From the NCBI GenBank assembly GCA_964639255.1, contig CAZXDP010000011.1, positions 1 through 61,478 of the forward strand: a stretch of 61,478 nucleotides of DNA, given 5' to 3'. Source of the stretch: NZQO01 sp964639255. GTDB taxonomy: Bacteria; Bacteroidota; Bacteroidia; Flavobacteriales; Flavobacteriaceae. The position numbers were made by a program, and so were the translations under genes. Shown piece by piece: positions 34,148 to 43,254 of the stretch. The notes beneath the pieces are model-generated. The model worked only from the letters and a program-made list of their open reading frames with translations, ran no database searches and had not been told where the DNA came from. How positions within the stretch are numbered: the first letter of the stretch is position 1; each line of letters starts with the position of its first letter.

Positions 34148-34210
34148 TCAGTTGGGCACTTACACTAGGCGAATGCTCATAAAATCCTTTCCTACTTGCT
34201 TTATTTCCGT

Positions 34211-34218
34211 TACATTTG
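34211..34218 (+). promoter_or_regulatory. -7 box of feoA-feoB
   Basis: TACATTTG, exact TAnnTTTG, 30 bp before feoA. Directly after it is an inverted repeat GTTTA...TAAAC (about 34222-34246) that may be a metal-regulator site. Confidence 0.4.
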
Positions 34219-34248
34219 CATTGTTTAAAATGAATCTAAATAAACGCA

Positions 34249-34473
34249 ATGCTTACAATCGCTTCGTTGAAAAAGGGACAGCGTGCCATCATAAAGCAAT
34301 TTTCGGTTGAGTTGGTGCCCCTCAAGCTACTGGAAATGGGTTGCCTTCCCGGCAACGAAGTAGCCTTGGTGCAAACGGCTCCATTTCAAGATCCGTTGTA
34401 CCTCAACATTAACGGTAGCCATTTGGCCATTCGGAAAGAAACTGCCGCGCAGATTGAAATAGAACTTTTATAA
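34249..34473 (+). CDS. feoA: FeoA family protein
   Basis: 74 aa SH3-like FeoA domain: LKKGQRAIIKQF, KLLEMGCLPGNEVALV, LAIRKETAAQIEIELL. Cytosolic accessory factor for FeoB ferrous-iron uptake. Its stop and the feoB start overlap by one base (TAATG), indicating coupling. Confidence 0.93.
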   Translation: MLTIASLKKGQRAIIKQFSVELVPLKLLEMGCLPGNEVALVQTAPFQDPLYLNINGSHLAIRKETAAQIEIELL

Positions 34474-36566
34474 TGGCCAGGCAAATCAATGTCGCACTTA
34501 TTGGAAACCCCAATACGGGAAAAACCTCGGTTTTTAACCGGTTGACGGGTCTCAACCAGCAAGTAGGCAATTACCCCGGCATCACCGTTGAGAAAAAACA
34601 AGGTATCTGCAAGTTGGACCGCGGGCTAAAGGCGCACATAATCGATCTTCCCGGCACCTACAGTCTCAATGCCTCCTCACTAGATGAAAATGTGGTAATT
34701 GAACTGTTGCTGAACAAAAACGATAAAGATTTTCCCGATGTAGCCGTCGTGGTGGCCGATGTAGAAAACCTAAAACGCAATCTGCTGCTCTTTACACAGA
34801 TTAAGGATTTGGGAATACCTACCCTTTTGGTGATTAATATGGCCGACCGAATGAAGCGGAAAGCCATTTCCATAGATGTCGATGCTTTAGAACAGGCCTT
34901 GGAAACTAAAATCGCACTTGTAAGTTCTCGCAAAAACCAAGGATTCGACTCCCTCAAAGAGCTTATCTCCAACTATAACCTGCTCTCCACCAAACCGTGT
35001 GTGAATGCTTCCTCTATCGCACCCGATTATTTTGAACGATTGCGAAAGGCATTTCCCAACCAAGATCTCTACAAATTATGGTTGGTAATTACCCAAGATG
35101 TCAACTTCGGGAAGTTAGACAGGCAGGAGATGCAGGGTGTTGCAAGCTTTCAAACCGAGAGCAAGACCACACTAAAACGGCTTCAGCAAAAAGAGACAAT
35201 TGCGCGCTACCAGTTCATTAACGGAGTTCTTAAAAAGACGCTCTCTATAGATACTGCCAATGCCAAGGATTTCCAAAGTAGGTTAGATCGTATCCTTATG
35301 CACAAATTTTGGGGCTATGTTATTTTTTTCGGAATCCTGCTTTTGATCTTCCAGGCTATTTTCGATTGGAGCAGCTACCCAATGGATTTTATAGATAGCA
35401 CCTTCGCTTCCTTAAGCGAATGGAGCAAAAATGTGCTTCCGCCGGGCGATTTCACCAACCTCATTGCTGAGGGGATCATTCCGGGATTGGGCGGAATCGT
35501 AATTTTTATACCTCAAATTGCCTTTCTGTTTCTATTCATTTCCATCTTGGAAGAAAGCGGATATATGAGTAGGGTGGTCTTCCTCATGGACCGTATCATG
35601 CGGCGCTTTGGCCTTAGTGGCAAGAGCGTCGTTCCCTTAGTGGCGGGTACGGCCTGTGCCATTCCCGCTATTATGGCCACACGGAATATTGAAAGCTGGA
35701 AGGAGCGCCTCATTACTATCTTGGTAACCCCATTCACCACATGTTCTGCGCGGTTGCCGGTTTATTTAATCATTATTTCACTCGTCATACCCGAACGGGA
35801 TGTGCTGGGCATTTTCAGCTTGCAGGGCCTTACCCTCATGTTTATGTATCTTCTAGGATTTGCGGCTGCCATCGTGTCGGCCTATCTTCTGGATACCTTT
35901 ATGAAAATAAAGAGCAAGAGCTTTTTCGTTGTAGAAATGCCGCATTACAAGGTTCCTATGCTAAAAAACGTAGGGATTACCGTGATAGAGAAAACCAAAT
36001 CGTTTGTAGTCGGGGCGGGCAAGATCATCTTGGCGATTTCCATCATTCTTTGGGTGCTGGCCTCCTACGGTCCGGGCGATTTTAACCGGGCTGAAGAACT
36101 GGTAACTGCACAATATCCATCTCTCGAAGAGGAAGAGCTCGAAACCCGTATCGCCTCGTTTAAGCTCGAACAGTCTTATATTGGTATTATTGGCCACGCC
36201 ATCGAACCTGCCGTGCGGCCTTTAGGGTACGATTGGAAAATTGGAATCGCCATTGTAAGCAGCTTTGCCGCGCGGGAAGTTTTTGTGGGAACGCTCGCTA
36301 CCATTTACAGTGTGGGCAGTGAGGAAGAAGAAACCATTATGAATAGGATGGCAGCCGAAACCAACCCCGTACTGGGCGGCCCCTTGTTCAATTTTGCCAG
36401 TGGGGTATCCCTGTTACTTTTCTATGCCTTTGCCATGCAATGTATGAGTACGCTTGCCATTGTAAAGAAAGAAACCAATAGCTGGAAATGGCCTTTGTGG
36501 CAATTAGTGGTGATGAGTGCCATCGCCTATATTGTCGCTTTGGCAGCATACCAATTACTGAAATAA
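34473..36566 (+). CDS. feoB: Ferrous iron transporter FeoB
   Basis: 697 aa. Cytosolic G domain at the N-terminus: G1 GNPNTGKTSVFNRL, G3 DLPGTYS, G4 NMAD; then the helical regulatory domain; then the two gate motifs of the transporter core (PLVAGTACAIPAIMATRN and TTCSARLPVYL). About ten TM segments. GTP-driven Fe2+ import. The GDI-like helical insert is present. A lipoprotein gene and a Cys-rich small membrane protein follow. Confidence 0.97.
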   Translation: MARQINVALIGNPNTGKTSVFNRLTGLNQQVGNYPGITVEKKQGICKLDRGLKAHIIDLPGTYSLNASSLDENVVIELLLNKNDKDFPDVAVVVADVENLKRNLLLFTQIKDLGIPTLLVINMADRMKRKAISIDVDALEQALETKIALVSSRKNQGFDSLKELISNYNLLSTKPCVNASSIAPDYFERLRKAFPNQDLYKLWLVITQDVNFGKLDRQEMQGVASFQTESKTTLKRLQQKETIARYQFINGVLKKTLSIDTANAKDFQSRLDRILMHKFWGYVIFFGILLLIFQAIFDWSSYPMDFIDSTFASLSEWSKNVLPPGDFTNLIAEGIIPGLGGIVIFIPQIAFLFLFISILEESGYMSRVVFLMDRIMRRFGLSGKSVVPLVAGTACAIPAIMATRNIESWKERLITILVTPFTTCSARLPVYLIIISLVIPERDVLGIFSLQGLTLMFMYLLGFAAAIVSAYLLDTFMKIKSKSFFVVEMPHYKVPMLKNVGITVIEKTKSFVVGAGKIILAISIILWVLASYGPGDFNRAEELVTAQYPSLEEEELETRIASFKLEQSYIGIIGHAIEPAVRPLGYDWKIGIAIVSSFAAREVFVGTLATIYSVGSEEEETIMNRMAAETNPVLGGPLFNFASGVSLLLFYAFAMQCMSTLAIVKKETNSWKWPLWQLVVMSAIAYIVALAAYQLLK

Positions 36567-36592
36567 TTTTCAGAAAAATGAGTTATATCGGT

Positions 36593-37084
36593 ATGAAATC
36601 TCTTATACATATTCTGTTCAGAAAGCTTCGACTATTGCTTACAATTCTTATGGCGGTCGTGCTTTTTTCTTGTAGTGATGACGATGACGGCAACGAACCT
36701 GAATGCACCGATACGCCCATTTCATTTACTAATCTAGAAAAAGAATATGGTTGCATCAATACCAAGCGCGATATGGATATTGATCTCGACAATAATTTTG
36801 TGATTATCTCAAGTCAAGCGGCGTTTGATGCTCTGGTTACTGGCACGTGCATGCCCGAAATAGATTTTGCCGAATTCGATCTCGTAATTGGAAAGCAATT
36901 CCTCAACACAGGCAATGATACTATCGAGTATGCCTTGGCCGAACTGTGCGAGGATGAGGGTTTGCAGTTGGTGGTTACTTTTAACCAGAATAACACTTCA
37001 GAGGCCCCCAACCTTACCTACCATATTTTGGCACCAAAGTTGGACAATCCAGAGCGATTGGAAGTGGAAATCATCATAAACTAA
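36593..37084 (+). CDS. Lipoprotein between feoB and its Cys-rich partner
   Basis: 163 aa from the ATG at 36593; another ATG at 36578 is possible. The hydrophobic start ends at the lipobox LFSCSDDDD, giving a lipid-anchored protein with an acidic tether. The body has Cys pairs and strands (CINTKRDMDIDLDNNFVII) with no known family. Its insertion between FeoB and the FeoB-associated protein suggests a role in iron uptake, by context only. Confidence 0.65.
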   Translation: MKSLIHILFRKLRLLLTILMAVVLFSCSDDDDGNEPECTDTPISFTNLEKEYGCINTKRDMDIDLDNNFVIISSQAAFDALVTGTCMPEIDFAEFDLVIGKQFLNTGNDTIEYALAELCEDEGLQLVVTFNQNNTSEAPNLTYHILAPKLDNPERLEVEIIIN

Positions 37085-37090
37085 TTGATC

Positions 37091-37249
37091 ATGCAAACCA
37101 TTTTAGTCATTATAACTTTTTGCCTTGCTCTTGGCTACCTGTTGAAGAAATTTGTATGGAACCCGATTACCGAAGGCCGCCGTGCTGCCTCCAGCACCCT
37201 AGATGGAGCTAACACAAAATGCGGAAAAAAGGATTGTGGTTGCCATTAA
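37091..37249 (+). CDS. FeoB-associated Cys-rich small membrane protein
   Basis: 52 aa from ATG at 37091: a single N-terminal TM (TILVIITFCLALGYLLKKFV) followed by a short cytosolic part ending CGKKDCGCH. This pattern is that of FeoB-associated Cys-rich membrane proteins, thought to stabilise or regulate FeoB. It ends one base before the stop of the convergent gene. Too short for most gene finders, so easily missed. Confidence 0.78.
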   Translation: MQTILVIITFCLALGYLLKKFVWNPITEGRRAASSTLDGANTKCGKKDCGCH

Positions 37250-37250
37250 A

Positions 37251-37670
37251 TCAATCTTTGGTCTCGGCCACCAAGAGGGCATATTCTTCGCCGTTCTCGG
37301 CAGCTTCGCTCCCAGGATAGGGGATTACCTGTAGGAGGGTTATAGAAAGTGTTTCTTCTGCCAAAATCGTAAGGTTCTCTATTTCGCCTTCTTTTGTTGC
37401 TCCTAATAGCAGTTCTATCTCTTCAGCAGTCGATTGTGGCCCGGCCACTTCCACCAGCACCCTAATTCTTCCAGCCCAAATACAGCTTACGTACTGTGGA
37501 CAGCGAGAATCTTCCAACACTTCTTTAAAAGTAATTTGTGTATTGTCCAAGGTAACAGATTGACCCAACGGGATTTTAACGGCAATCTTCGGCGGGGCAA
37601 CGGGTTGGTTTTCCTGCGCAATATTTAGAAAGGGCAAACTTAGAATGACGATGAAAAATAGAGTTCTCAT
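37251..37670 (-). CDS. Small secreted protein (CIWAG family)
   Basis: 139 aa from the ATG at 37670, which starts a signal peptide (MRTLFFIVILSLPFLNIAQ); the earlier ATG at 37691 adds residues that do not fit. It has the conserved motif DSRCPQYVSCIWAGRIRV, found in a family of small extracytoplasmic beta-proteins. Function unknown. Confidence 0.7.
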   Translation of the reverse strand: MRTLFFIVILSLPFLNIAQENQPVAPPKIAVKIPLGQSVTLDNTQITFKEVLEDSRCPQYVSCIWAGRIRVLVEVAGPQSTAEEIELLLGATKEGEIENLTILAEETLSITLLQVIPYPGSEAAENGEEYALLVAETKD

Positions 37671-37742
37671 AATTTGAATGGATAGGTACAAATAGGAAAT
37701 ATAATGCCAAATTATAAAAAAACAGCTGGTTTTCCTTTGAAT

Positions 37743-38903
37743 TTAACCCCTGAAAAGGAAAAAATCGTCTTTCATATGTTCTATTTTTTCATCGCGATTG
37801 GTGATGATATATTCCAATGCCAGCTCGGTAAACTCCAGTCCCTTCTCGGTAAGCGAAACGACACCATTTTCTATGGTAATCATATTGTTTCGCTTCGCTA
37901 AGTCGACCACGGTTTTACTTCGAACGCGTTGCCAGTTAATATGCTCCTGTAAGTGGTTGATATGGCGTTCTTTCTTTTCCTGATGATTGTTTAGGTGGAG
38001 CAAAAACGTGATGAGGGAGACCTCGGTTCGTTGTTGTCGTTGCCTGTATACGACTGAAATTAGGCCCTTTCGTGGTGCAAAGAGATAGGTTAGAAGAAAA
38101 ATGATTCCCAATACTGTTGTCATAGATCCCGAAATGGAAGCATCTAACCAATGGGCGAACCAATAGCCTGAAATGGCGGCTGCTATTCCGAAAAAAACAG
38201 AAAGCGCCAGCATCTTTTTTAAGTCTTCTGTTAAAAGGTAAGCCGCTGCCGCTGGAGCGATCATGAGCGCTACTACTAAAATAGCCCCTACCGCATCGAA
38301 AGCTCCAACGATGGTCACCGACGAGACCGACATCAATCCGTAGTGCATAAGCAAGGGTGAAATCCCTAGCGCAGAAGAAAGGCCCGCATCGAAGGTGCTC
38401 ACTTTTAATTCTTTGAAGAACAGGAATAACAGCACAATGGACGCTACAAGGATACTCCCCATAACCCAGAGCGATTTCGGACCCAAATCGATACCATCCA
38501 CCAATAATCGATCGAAAGGCGCGAAGGCCAATTCGCCTAACAACACCGCATCTACATCCAAATGGACATCGTTGGCATTTTTAGCAATCATGATAACCCC
38601 TACGCTAAACAAGGCCGGGAAAACCAACCCAATGGCTGTATCCTCTTTCACCAACCCAGTGCTTTGAATGGCCTCCACCAGAACAACCGTTAAGATGCCT
38701 GTAATAGCTGCCAACAAAATTAACAAGGGAGAATTGAGATCGTGGGTAATGAAAAAACCAATGACGATACCCGGTAAAATGGAATGGCTTATGGCATCGC
38801 TAATCAAGGCCATTTTCCGAAGCACCAAAAAGACCCCTGGAATGGCGCAGGCGATCGCAACTATGGTTGCAATGAGCTGTATTTCAATCTGAGGCTCGGT
38901 CAT
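37743..38903 (-). CDS. Metal (Mn/Zn/Fe) ABC transporter permease with winged-helix tail
   Basis: 386 aa. Residues 1-285 are an ABC-3 permease with eight TM (ISDAISHSILPGIVIGFF, VVLVEAIQSTG, GAFDAVGAILVVALMIAPAAAAYLL). The C-terminal ~95 residues (LITFLLHLNNHQ..., RSKTVVDLAKRN, MITIENGVVSLTEKGLEFTE) look like a winged-helix domain, similar to the DNA-binding half of DtxR-type regulators. Overlaps the other permease by 20 bp. Last gene of the metal-uptake operon. Confidence 0.9.
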   Translation of the reverse strand: MTEPQIEIQLIATIVAIACAIPGVFLVLRKMALISDAISHSILPGIVIGFFITHDLNSPLLILLAAITGILTVVLVEAIQSTGLVKEDTAIGLVFPALFSVGVIMIAKNANDVHLDVDAVLLGELAFAPFDRLLVDGIDLGPKSLWVMGSILVASIVLLFLFFKELKVSTFDAGLSSALGISPLLMHYGLMSVSSVTIVGAFDAVGAILVVALMIAPAAAAYLLTEDLKKMLALSVFFGIAAAISGYWFAHWLDASISGSMTTVLGIIFLLTYLFAPRKGLISVVYRQRQQRTEVSLITFLLHLNNHQEKKERHINHLQEHINWQRVRSKTVVDLAKRNNMITIENGVVSLTEKGLEFTELALEYIITNRDEKIEHMKDDFFLFRG

Positions 38904-40020
38904 GAGGCTTCTGTTGATTGTATAAATTTTCGGCGCTTTCGTATCCTGTGGTAGTTAAGGACCAGTTTTGACCACGAATTACGATCCAATCCTTTTCTTC
39001 CAGTTTCCGTAGCGTTCCTTTTGTATATCCCTTAAAATCGTTAAGAATGCGAATGGCATGAGGATGCGAGATATCCTCATGGTTTTTTGCAATACTATAC
39101 ATGAATTGAAGGGTTTTTTTCAGTTCCAACTCTCTTCTATTTTGCCGAAAGCGTATTTCCCGAAATAGCAATCCACGACCTGGCGAAAAGATGAATGAAA
39201 AGAAAACGAAAACGGCGGCGACCAGCACAATTACTGGTCCGGTCGACAAATTATCCTGACTCGCACTCACGGCCGTGCCTACCACCCCAGAAAAAGCTCC
39301 AAAAATAGCCGATAGCACGATCATTACGGCCAAGCTATTGGTCCATTGGCGCGCTGCCGCTGCCGGGGCCAAGAGCATGGCACTCATAAGAACCACCCCA
39401 ACGGTTTGCAGCCCCAGTACTATGGCCAGCACAATGAAAAAGGTAATTAGAATATCGATGAATTTGGTATTGAAGCCCAAGGTTTGGGTAAATTCGGCAT
39501 CGAACAACAAAATTTTGAATTCCTTCCAGAACAGAAGTAAAATAAAAAGGGATATGGCCGTTACGATAACCATTAATCGTACATCACTTTCCACCAACGT
39601 AGCCGCTTGTCCGAAGAGGTACTTATCCAACCCTGCCTGATTGGCGTTGGGTTGCTTTTGGATAAAGGTGAGCAGCAACATTCCGAAGCCGAAAAAGATT
39701 GAGAGTATAAGTCCTAGCGCCGTATCGGTCTTAAGGTGTGTTTTTGAAATCATTCCGCGAATCCAATAGGTACCTAGCAGACCGCTTACCAACGCTCCAA
39801 TCAATAACAGATTACTGTCCTTGGTTCCTGTAAGCAGAAAAGCAATCGCTATACCCGGTAGTGCGGCGTGCGATATCGCGTCTCCCAACAAACTTTGTTT
39901 GCGCAACACGGCAAAACTGCCCAGCATACCACAAATTGCCCCCAATACCGCCGTTCCCAGCGTAATGGTCCGCAAGGTGTAGTCGGTAAAGACAAGTTCA
40001 ATATACTCCTGAATGGTCAT
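38884..40020 (-). CDS. Metal ABC transporter permease with winged-helix tail
   Basis: 378 aa. ABC-3 permease core at residues 1-285 (LLGDAISHAALPGIAIAFLL, LQTVGVVLMSAMLLAPAAAARQW). The tail (LKKTLQFMYSIAKNHED, TKGTLRKLEEKDWIVI, SLTTTGYESAENLY) again looks like a winged helix. Pairs with the following permease; together with the ATPase and binding protein they form the transporter. Confidence 0.9.
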   Translation of the reverse strand: MTIQEYIELVFTDYTLRTITLGTAVLGAICGMLGSFAVLRKQSLLGDAISHAALPGIAIAFLLTGTKDSNLLLIGALVSGLLGTYWIRGMISKTHLKTDTALGLILSIFFGFGMLLLTFIQKQPNANQAGLDKYLFGQAATLVESDVRLMVIVTAISLFILLLFWKEFKILLFDAEFTQTLGFNTKFIDILITFFIVLAIVLGLQTVGVVLMSAMLLAPAAAARQWTNSLAVMIVLSAIFGAFSGVVGTAVSASQDNLSTGPVIVLVAAVFVFFSFIFSPGRGLLFREIRFRQNRRELELKKTLQFMYSIAKNHEDISHPHAIRILNDFKGYTKGTLRKLEEKDWIVIRGQNWSLTTTGYESAENLYNQQKPHDRASD

Positions 40021-40062
40021 GATGCTAACTGTTAGCGATTGGTTATTGACGAATTCCTTAAA

Positions 40063-40803
40063 TTATTTGTTAATGGCTACTTTATAGTTGATTCCGTAGG
40101 TTTTTGTAAGGTTATCGTCGTTAAAGATATCTTTCACCGGACCGGTGGCTATTTTCTTCACATTCAAAAATGTAACCCAGTCGAAATATTCGGGAACGGT
40201 CTGTAGATCATGATGAACTACTACCACAGTCTTACCCGCTTTGCGCAGTTCCTTTAAAATATTGATAATCGCGATTTCGGTAGTGGCGTCTACCCCTTGA
40301 AAAGGCTCATCCATAAAATAAATGGACGCATCCTGAACCAGGGCGCGGGCCAAAAACACACGTTGCTGCTGGCCACCACTTAACTGACTTATTTGTCTGT
40401 TTTTAAAAGCAAGCATTCCCACCTTTTCCAAAGCTTCCAAGGCTGCTTTTTTTTCTTGTTTCCCAGGTCGTTTAATCCACCCCAGTTTTCCGTAGGTACC
40501 CATAAGCACCACATCGACAGCAGTGGTTGGGAAATCCCAATCGACACTTCCCTTTTGTGGCACATAGCCTACCAGTTTTCGTTGTTCGCTATAAGGTTTT
40601 CCATAAATCGCAACGCTGCCGGCAATGGGTTCTATAATACCCAGTATCGCTTTAATAAGCGTCGACTTTCCGGCGCCGTTAGGACCTACAATAGCCATCA
40701 ATACCCCTTCTGGTACAGTGAGGTCGATATCCCACAAAACCGGTTTGTAGTTGTACGCTACGGTAAGGTCGTCTACTTGTATGGCAGGATGTGGTTCTTT
40801 CAT
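40063..40803 (-). CDS. Metal ABC transporter ATP-binding protein
   Basis: 246 aa. Walker A VGPNGAGKSTLIKA, signature QLSGGQQQRVF, Walker B IYFMDEPFQG, H-loop VVVHHDL. Close to MntB/ZnuC-type ATPases. Start overlaps the stop of the binding-protein gene by 4 bp (ATGA). Confidence 0.95.
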   Translation of the reverse strand: MKEPHPAIQVDDLTVAYNYKPVLWDIDLTVPEGVLMAIVGPNGAGKSTLIKAILGIIEPIAGSVAIYGKPYSEQRKLVGYVPQKGSVDWDFPTTAVDVVLMGTYGKLGWIKRPGKQEKKAALEALEKVGMLAFKNRQISQLSGGQQQRVFLARALVQDASIYFMDEPFQGVDATTEIAIINILKELRKAGKTVVVVHHDLQTVPEYFDWVTFLNVKKIATGPVKDIFNDDNLTKTYGINYKVAINK

Positions 40804-41711
40804 TTAAGGGCAGCTACTATAGTATTCACGTTATAGCGGAACATCCCGATATATGTTCCTTCCTCGGTACCCGGATTTCCCAAGGCATCGCTGTAGAGCG
40901 AACCACCTATCTTGACTTCGTGGTTCTTGGACAGAACAGCTTCCTGCAGTGCTTCTATGGTTCTTCGAGGCACCGAACTTTCTACGAAAATGGCTTTGAT
41001 GTTATTTTCAATAATGAAATCGGACATCTTTTGAACATCTTGAACGCCAGCTTCCGTTGCCGTCGACAATCCCTGCAATCCCACCACCTCAAAATCATAC
41101 GCTTGCCCAAAATAGTTAAAGGCATCGTGGGCCGTGACCAAGATTCGATGTTCCTTTGGAAGGGTTTCGATAATACCGTCGATTTCAGTTTCCAGCTCCT
41201 CCAACGATTTTAAGTATGCCTCTTTATTCTGTTGAAATAATGCCTTATGCGCTGGCGCTTCTTCGGAAAGGACACGCGCGGTCTCCTCGGCAAACTGTTT
41301 GAAGTATTCAATGTTGAACCACACGTGCGGATCGTAGCTGGAAGCAAAATATTCGGACCCTATCAAGCCCTTTTTATCCAATCCCTCGGCCAAGGGAACT
41401 TGACGCTTGCCCGTATTCTCCATTTTTTCGAACACTTCTACCAACTTGCCTTCGAGATGCAGGCCGTTATAAAATATAACATCGGCTTGATAGAGTTTGT
41501 TCACGTCGCCTTCGCTTGCCTTGTAAAGATGGGGATCTACTCCAGCACCCATTAAACCGTTGACGGTAACGGCATCGCCCCCAATATTCTTGACCAGATC
41601 GGTAATCATTGTGGTCGTAGTGACAACTGAAAGTTTTTCATCTTTGGAAGCATCATTTTTACAGGCTGTAAACACTGTAAGAATCACTAATAGTAGGACT
41701 GCTTTTTTCAT
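40800..41711 (-). CDS. Metal ABC transporter substrate-binding lipoprotein (ZnuA/TroA family)
   Basis: 303 aa. Lipobox at TVFTACKND. Cluster A-I fold with metal-binding His residues in GAGVDPHLYK, FYNGLHLEGK and SYDPHVWFN, and VTAHDAFNYFG; a C-terminal Glu/Asp ligand region follows (SSVPRRTIEALQEA). No His-rich loop, so Mn2+ is as likely as Zn2+. Located between ATPase and outer-membrane gene. Confidence 0.93.
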   Translation of the reverse strand: MKKAVLLLVILTVFTACKNDASKDEKLSVVTTTTMITDLVKNIGGDAVTVNGLMGAGVDPHLYKASEGDVNKLYQADVIFYNGLHLEGKLVEVFEKMENTGKRQVPLAEGLDKKGLIGSEYFASSYDPHVWFNIEYFKQFAEETARVLSEEAPAHKALFQQNKEAYLKSLEELETEIDGIIETLPKEHRILVTAHDAFNYFGQAYDFEVVGLQGLSTATEAGVQDVQKMSDFIIENNIKAIFVESSVPRRTIEALQEAVLSKNHEVKIGGSLYSDALGNPGTEEGTYIGMFRYNVNTIVAALK

Positions 41712-41718
41712 TAACTAG

Positions 41719-42525
41719 TTATTTTGGAATTCTAAAACTTATCCCCGCACTCAGCAAGATATCTTGTCCTTCTGTAATACTCCTTCCTACCGTAGCATCC
41801 AATTGAATATTGGGTTGCAGCAGGTACGTGAGACCAGCATCCCATAAATGGTTCGCTTTGCCGTTTTCTGGGAAGTCTCCATATATTTCTGCATAAAGGC
41901 CCAAGGTATCTGTGACACTATATCCATACGCCAAAGTATAGATGTAAGCAACACCTTCGGTACCTTCGAACCACTGGGCTCCCACATTATATCCAATGCT
42001 CGAAGTTTCAGAAAGGGTATGCGCCAAGGAAAATCGGAAGTCGGTACCGGTAGTTTGGGGACGATAATCGTTTGAGGCGGTAAATGGTAAAAATAAGTGT
42101 CCTATGAGGCCTATTTCGGGCAACCAGCCATCTTCTTGGGTAATAGCCACCTTGGCTCCCGCCAAAAGCGGTGAAAACCCACTGAGCACATTGGGATCTT
42201 CCGTACCATTGAAGCTAAACCGTGTTTCCTCAAAATTCCAACCGAGGCGCAATTCCAACCGCTCCAATATACCAAACCGAAGCAAGGTAGTATTATAGCC
42301 CCAGACTTCAGTTTTAAAATTGTTTTCTTCAAAACTGGTATAAAACGCCCCGGTTTCTACCTGCAAATACCCTTGCGGAACTACCGAGGGGGCCTCCGTG
42401 GCATCTGGCCGGTCGGTTACCATTTCCTTTTGACCTTCCACTTCCTGAGCTTTGGCATGGGCCAATCCCAGTAGTAAGAAAAGGCTAAGGATCCCCGTAT
42501 TTTTCGTCCTAATTTGTTTGAACAT
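41719..42525 (-). CDS. Outer-membrane transporter-like protein of the metal operon
   Basis: 268 aa. Signal peptide ending AKAQ. The mature part is rich in amphipathic strands (SFEENNFKTEVWGYNTTLLRF, ERLELRLGWNFEETRF, AGISFRIPK C-terminal strand with a terminal Lys after the last strand). It resembles outer-membrane proteins of the phenol-degradation/MetA-like channel type. It overlaps mntR by 17 bp and precedes the binding protein by 7 bp, so it probably carries the metal through the outer membrane. Confidence 0.72.
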   Translation of the reverse strand: MFKQIRTKNTGILSLFLLLGLAHAKAQEVEGQKEMVTDRPDATEAPSVVPQGYLQVETGAFYTSFEENNFKTEVWGYNTTLLRFGILERLELRLGWNFEETRFSFNGTEDPNVLSGFSPLLAGAKVAITQEDGWLPEIGLIGHLFLPFTASNDYRPQTTGTDFRFSLAHTLSETSSIGYNVGAQWFEGTEGVAYIYTLAYGYSVTDTLGLYAEIYGDFPENGKANHLWDAGLTYLLQPNIQLDATVGRSITEGQDILLSAGISFRIPK

Positions 42526-43165
42526 ATAAGTTTTCTGCTATTTTGTTCGAAATAAAAAATTGATCTTTTCCAACCTGAATCACCATAGAGCCATCGAAAA
42601 ACTCTTTGCCCTTTACTTCAATTTTGGTTCCTATGGTAATTTTCTTTTTGTCTAAATACTGAAGAAATTCACCGCTCGACTCCTTTACTCCAACACAAAC
42701 CCCTCGTTGGTTCTTTTCCATTTCAGATAACAACTTTTTCTCTGTTTTCTTGATATTTCCCTGACTATCTGGAATAGGGTCGCCGTGCGGGTCGAAATCG
42801 GGTCTTCCTAAAAAGGCATCGAGCCTTTTCACGAGTTCATCAGACTTTATATGCTCTAGTTGTTCGGCGATGTCGTGGACTTCATCCCAATGGAAATTTA
42901 ATTTCTCGACAAGAAAAACTTCCCACAGTCGATGCTTCCGGATGATGCTTAGCGCCGTGCGTTGTCCCAATTCGGTAAGGGTAACCCCTTGGTATTTTAT
43001 ATAGTTCACTAATTCCTTGGCAGCGAGCTTTTTCAACATATCGGTTACCGAAGATGCCTTGGTCTCCATTCTATCGGCAATAGCATTCGTGCTAACACCA
43101 CCACCCAACTCTCGCTGCAAATGGTAGATGGCCTTTAGATAATTTTCTTCTGCTAAAGAATTCAT
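42509..43165 (-). CDS. Metal-dependent transcriptional regulator, DtxR/MntR family
   Basis: 218 aa. Winged HTH at residues 5-65 (EENYLKAIYHLQRELGGG..., NAIADRMETKASSVTDMLKKL), then the dimerisation/metal domain (HDIAEQLEHIKSDELVKRLD, FDPHGDPIP), and a C-terminal SH3-like segment (VCVGVKESSGEFLQYL). First gene of the six-gene metal-uptake unit, with a -7 box TACTTTTG (43172-43179, minus) and an operator-like repeat just upstream. Confidence 0.92.
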   Translation of the reverse strand: MNSLAEENYLKAIYHLQRELGGGVSTNAIADRMETKASSVTDMLKKLAAKELVNYIKYQGVTLTELGQRTALSIIRKHRLWEVFLVEKLNFHWDEVHDIAEQLEHIKSDELVKRLDAFLGRPDFDPHGDPIPDSQGNIKKTEKKLLSEMEKNQRGVCVGVKESSGEFLQYLDKKKITIGTKIEVKGKEFFDGSMVIQVGKDQFFISNKIAENLYVQTN

Positions 43166-43171
43166 AAGGCA

Positions 43172-43179
43172 AAAGTAAA
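43172..43179 (-). promoter_or_regulatory. -7 box of the mntR operon
   Basis: Minus strand TACTTTTG, exact TAnnTTTG, 6 bp before the ATG; a weak TGG -33 is 19 bp further upstream. Confidence 0.5.
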
Positions 43180-43208
43180 ATTATTTTTTATATAAACCAT
43201 TATATTTT

Positions 43209-43224
43209 TTTAGCCTTGACTAAA
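43209..43224. promoter_or_regulatory. Putative DtxR/MntR operator between divergent genes
   Basis: Inverted repeat TTTAG-CCTTGA-CTAAA in the 89-bp region that separates mntR and the VIT1-type gene. DtxR-family boxes are palindromes of the TTAGG...CCTAA kind, so it is a plausible shared operator for uptake and export genes. Confidence 0.5.
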
Positions 43225-43254
43225 TTATTGTGGATTTCTATGTATTTTTACGAA

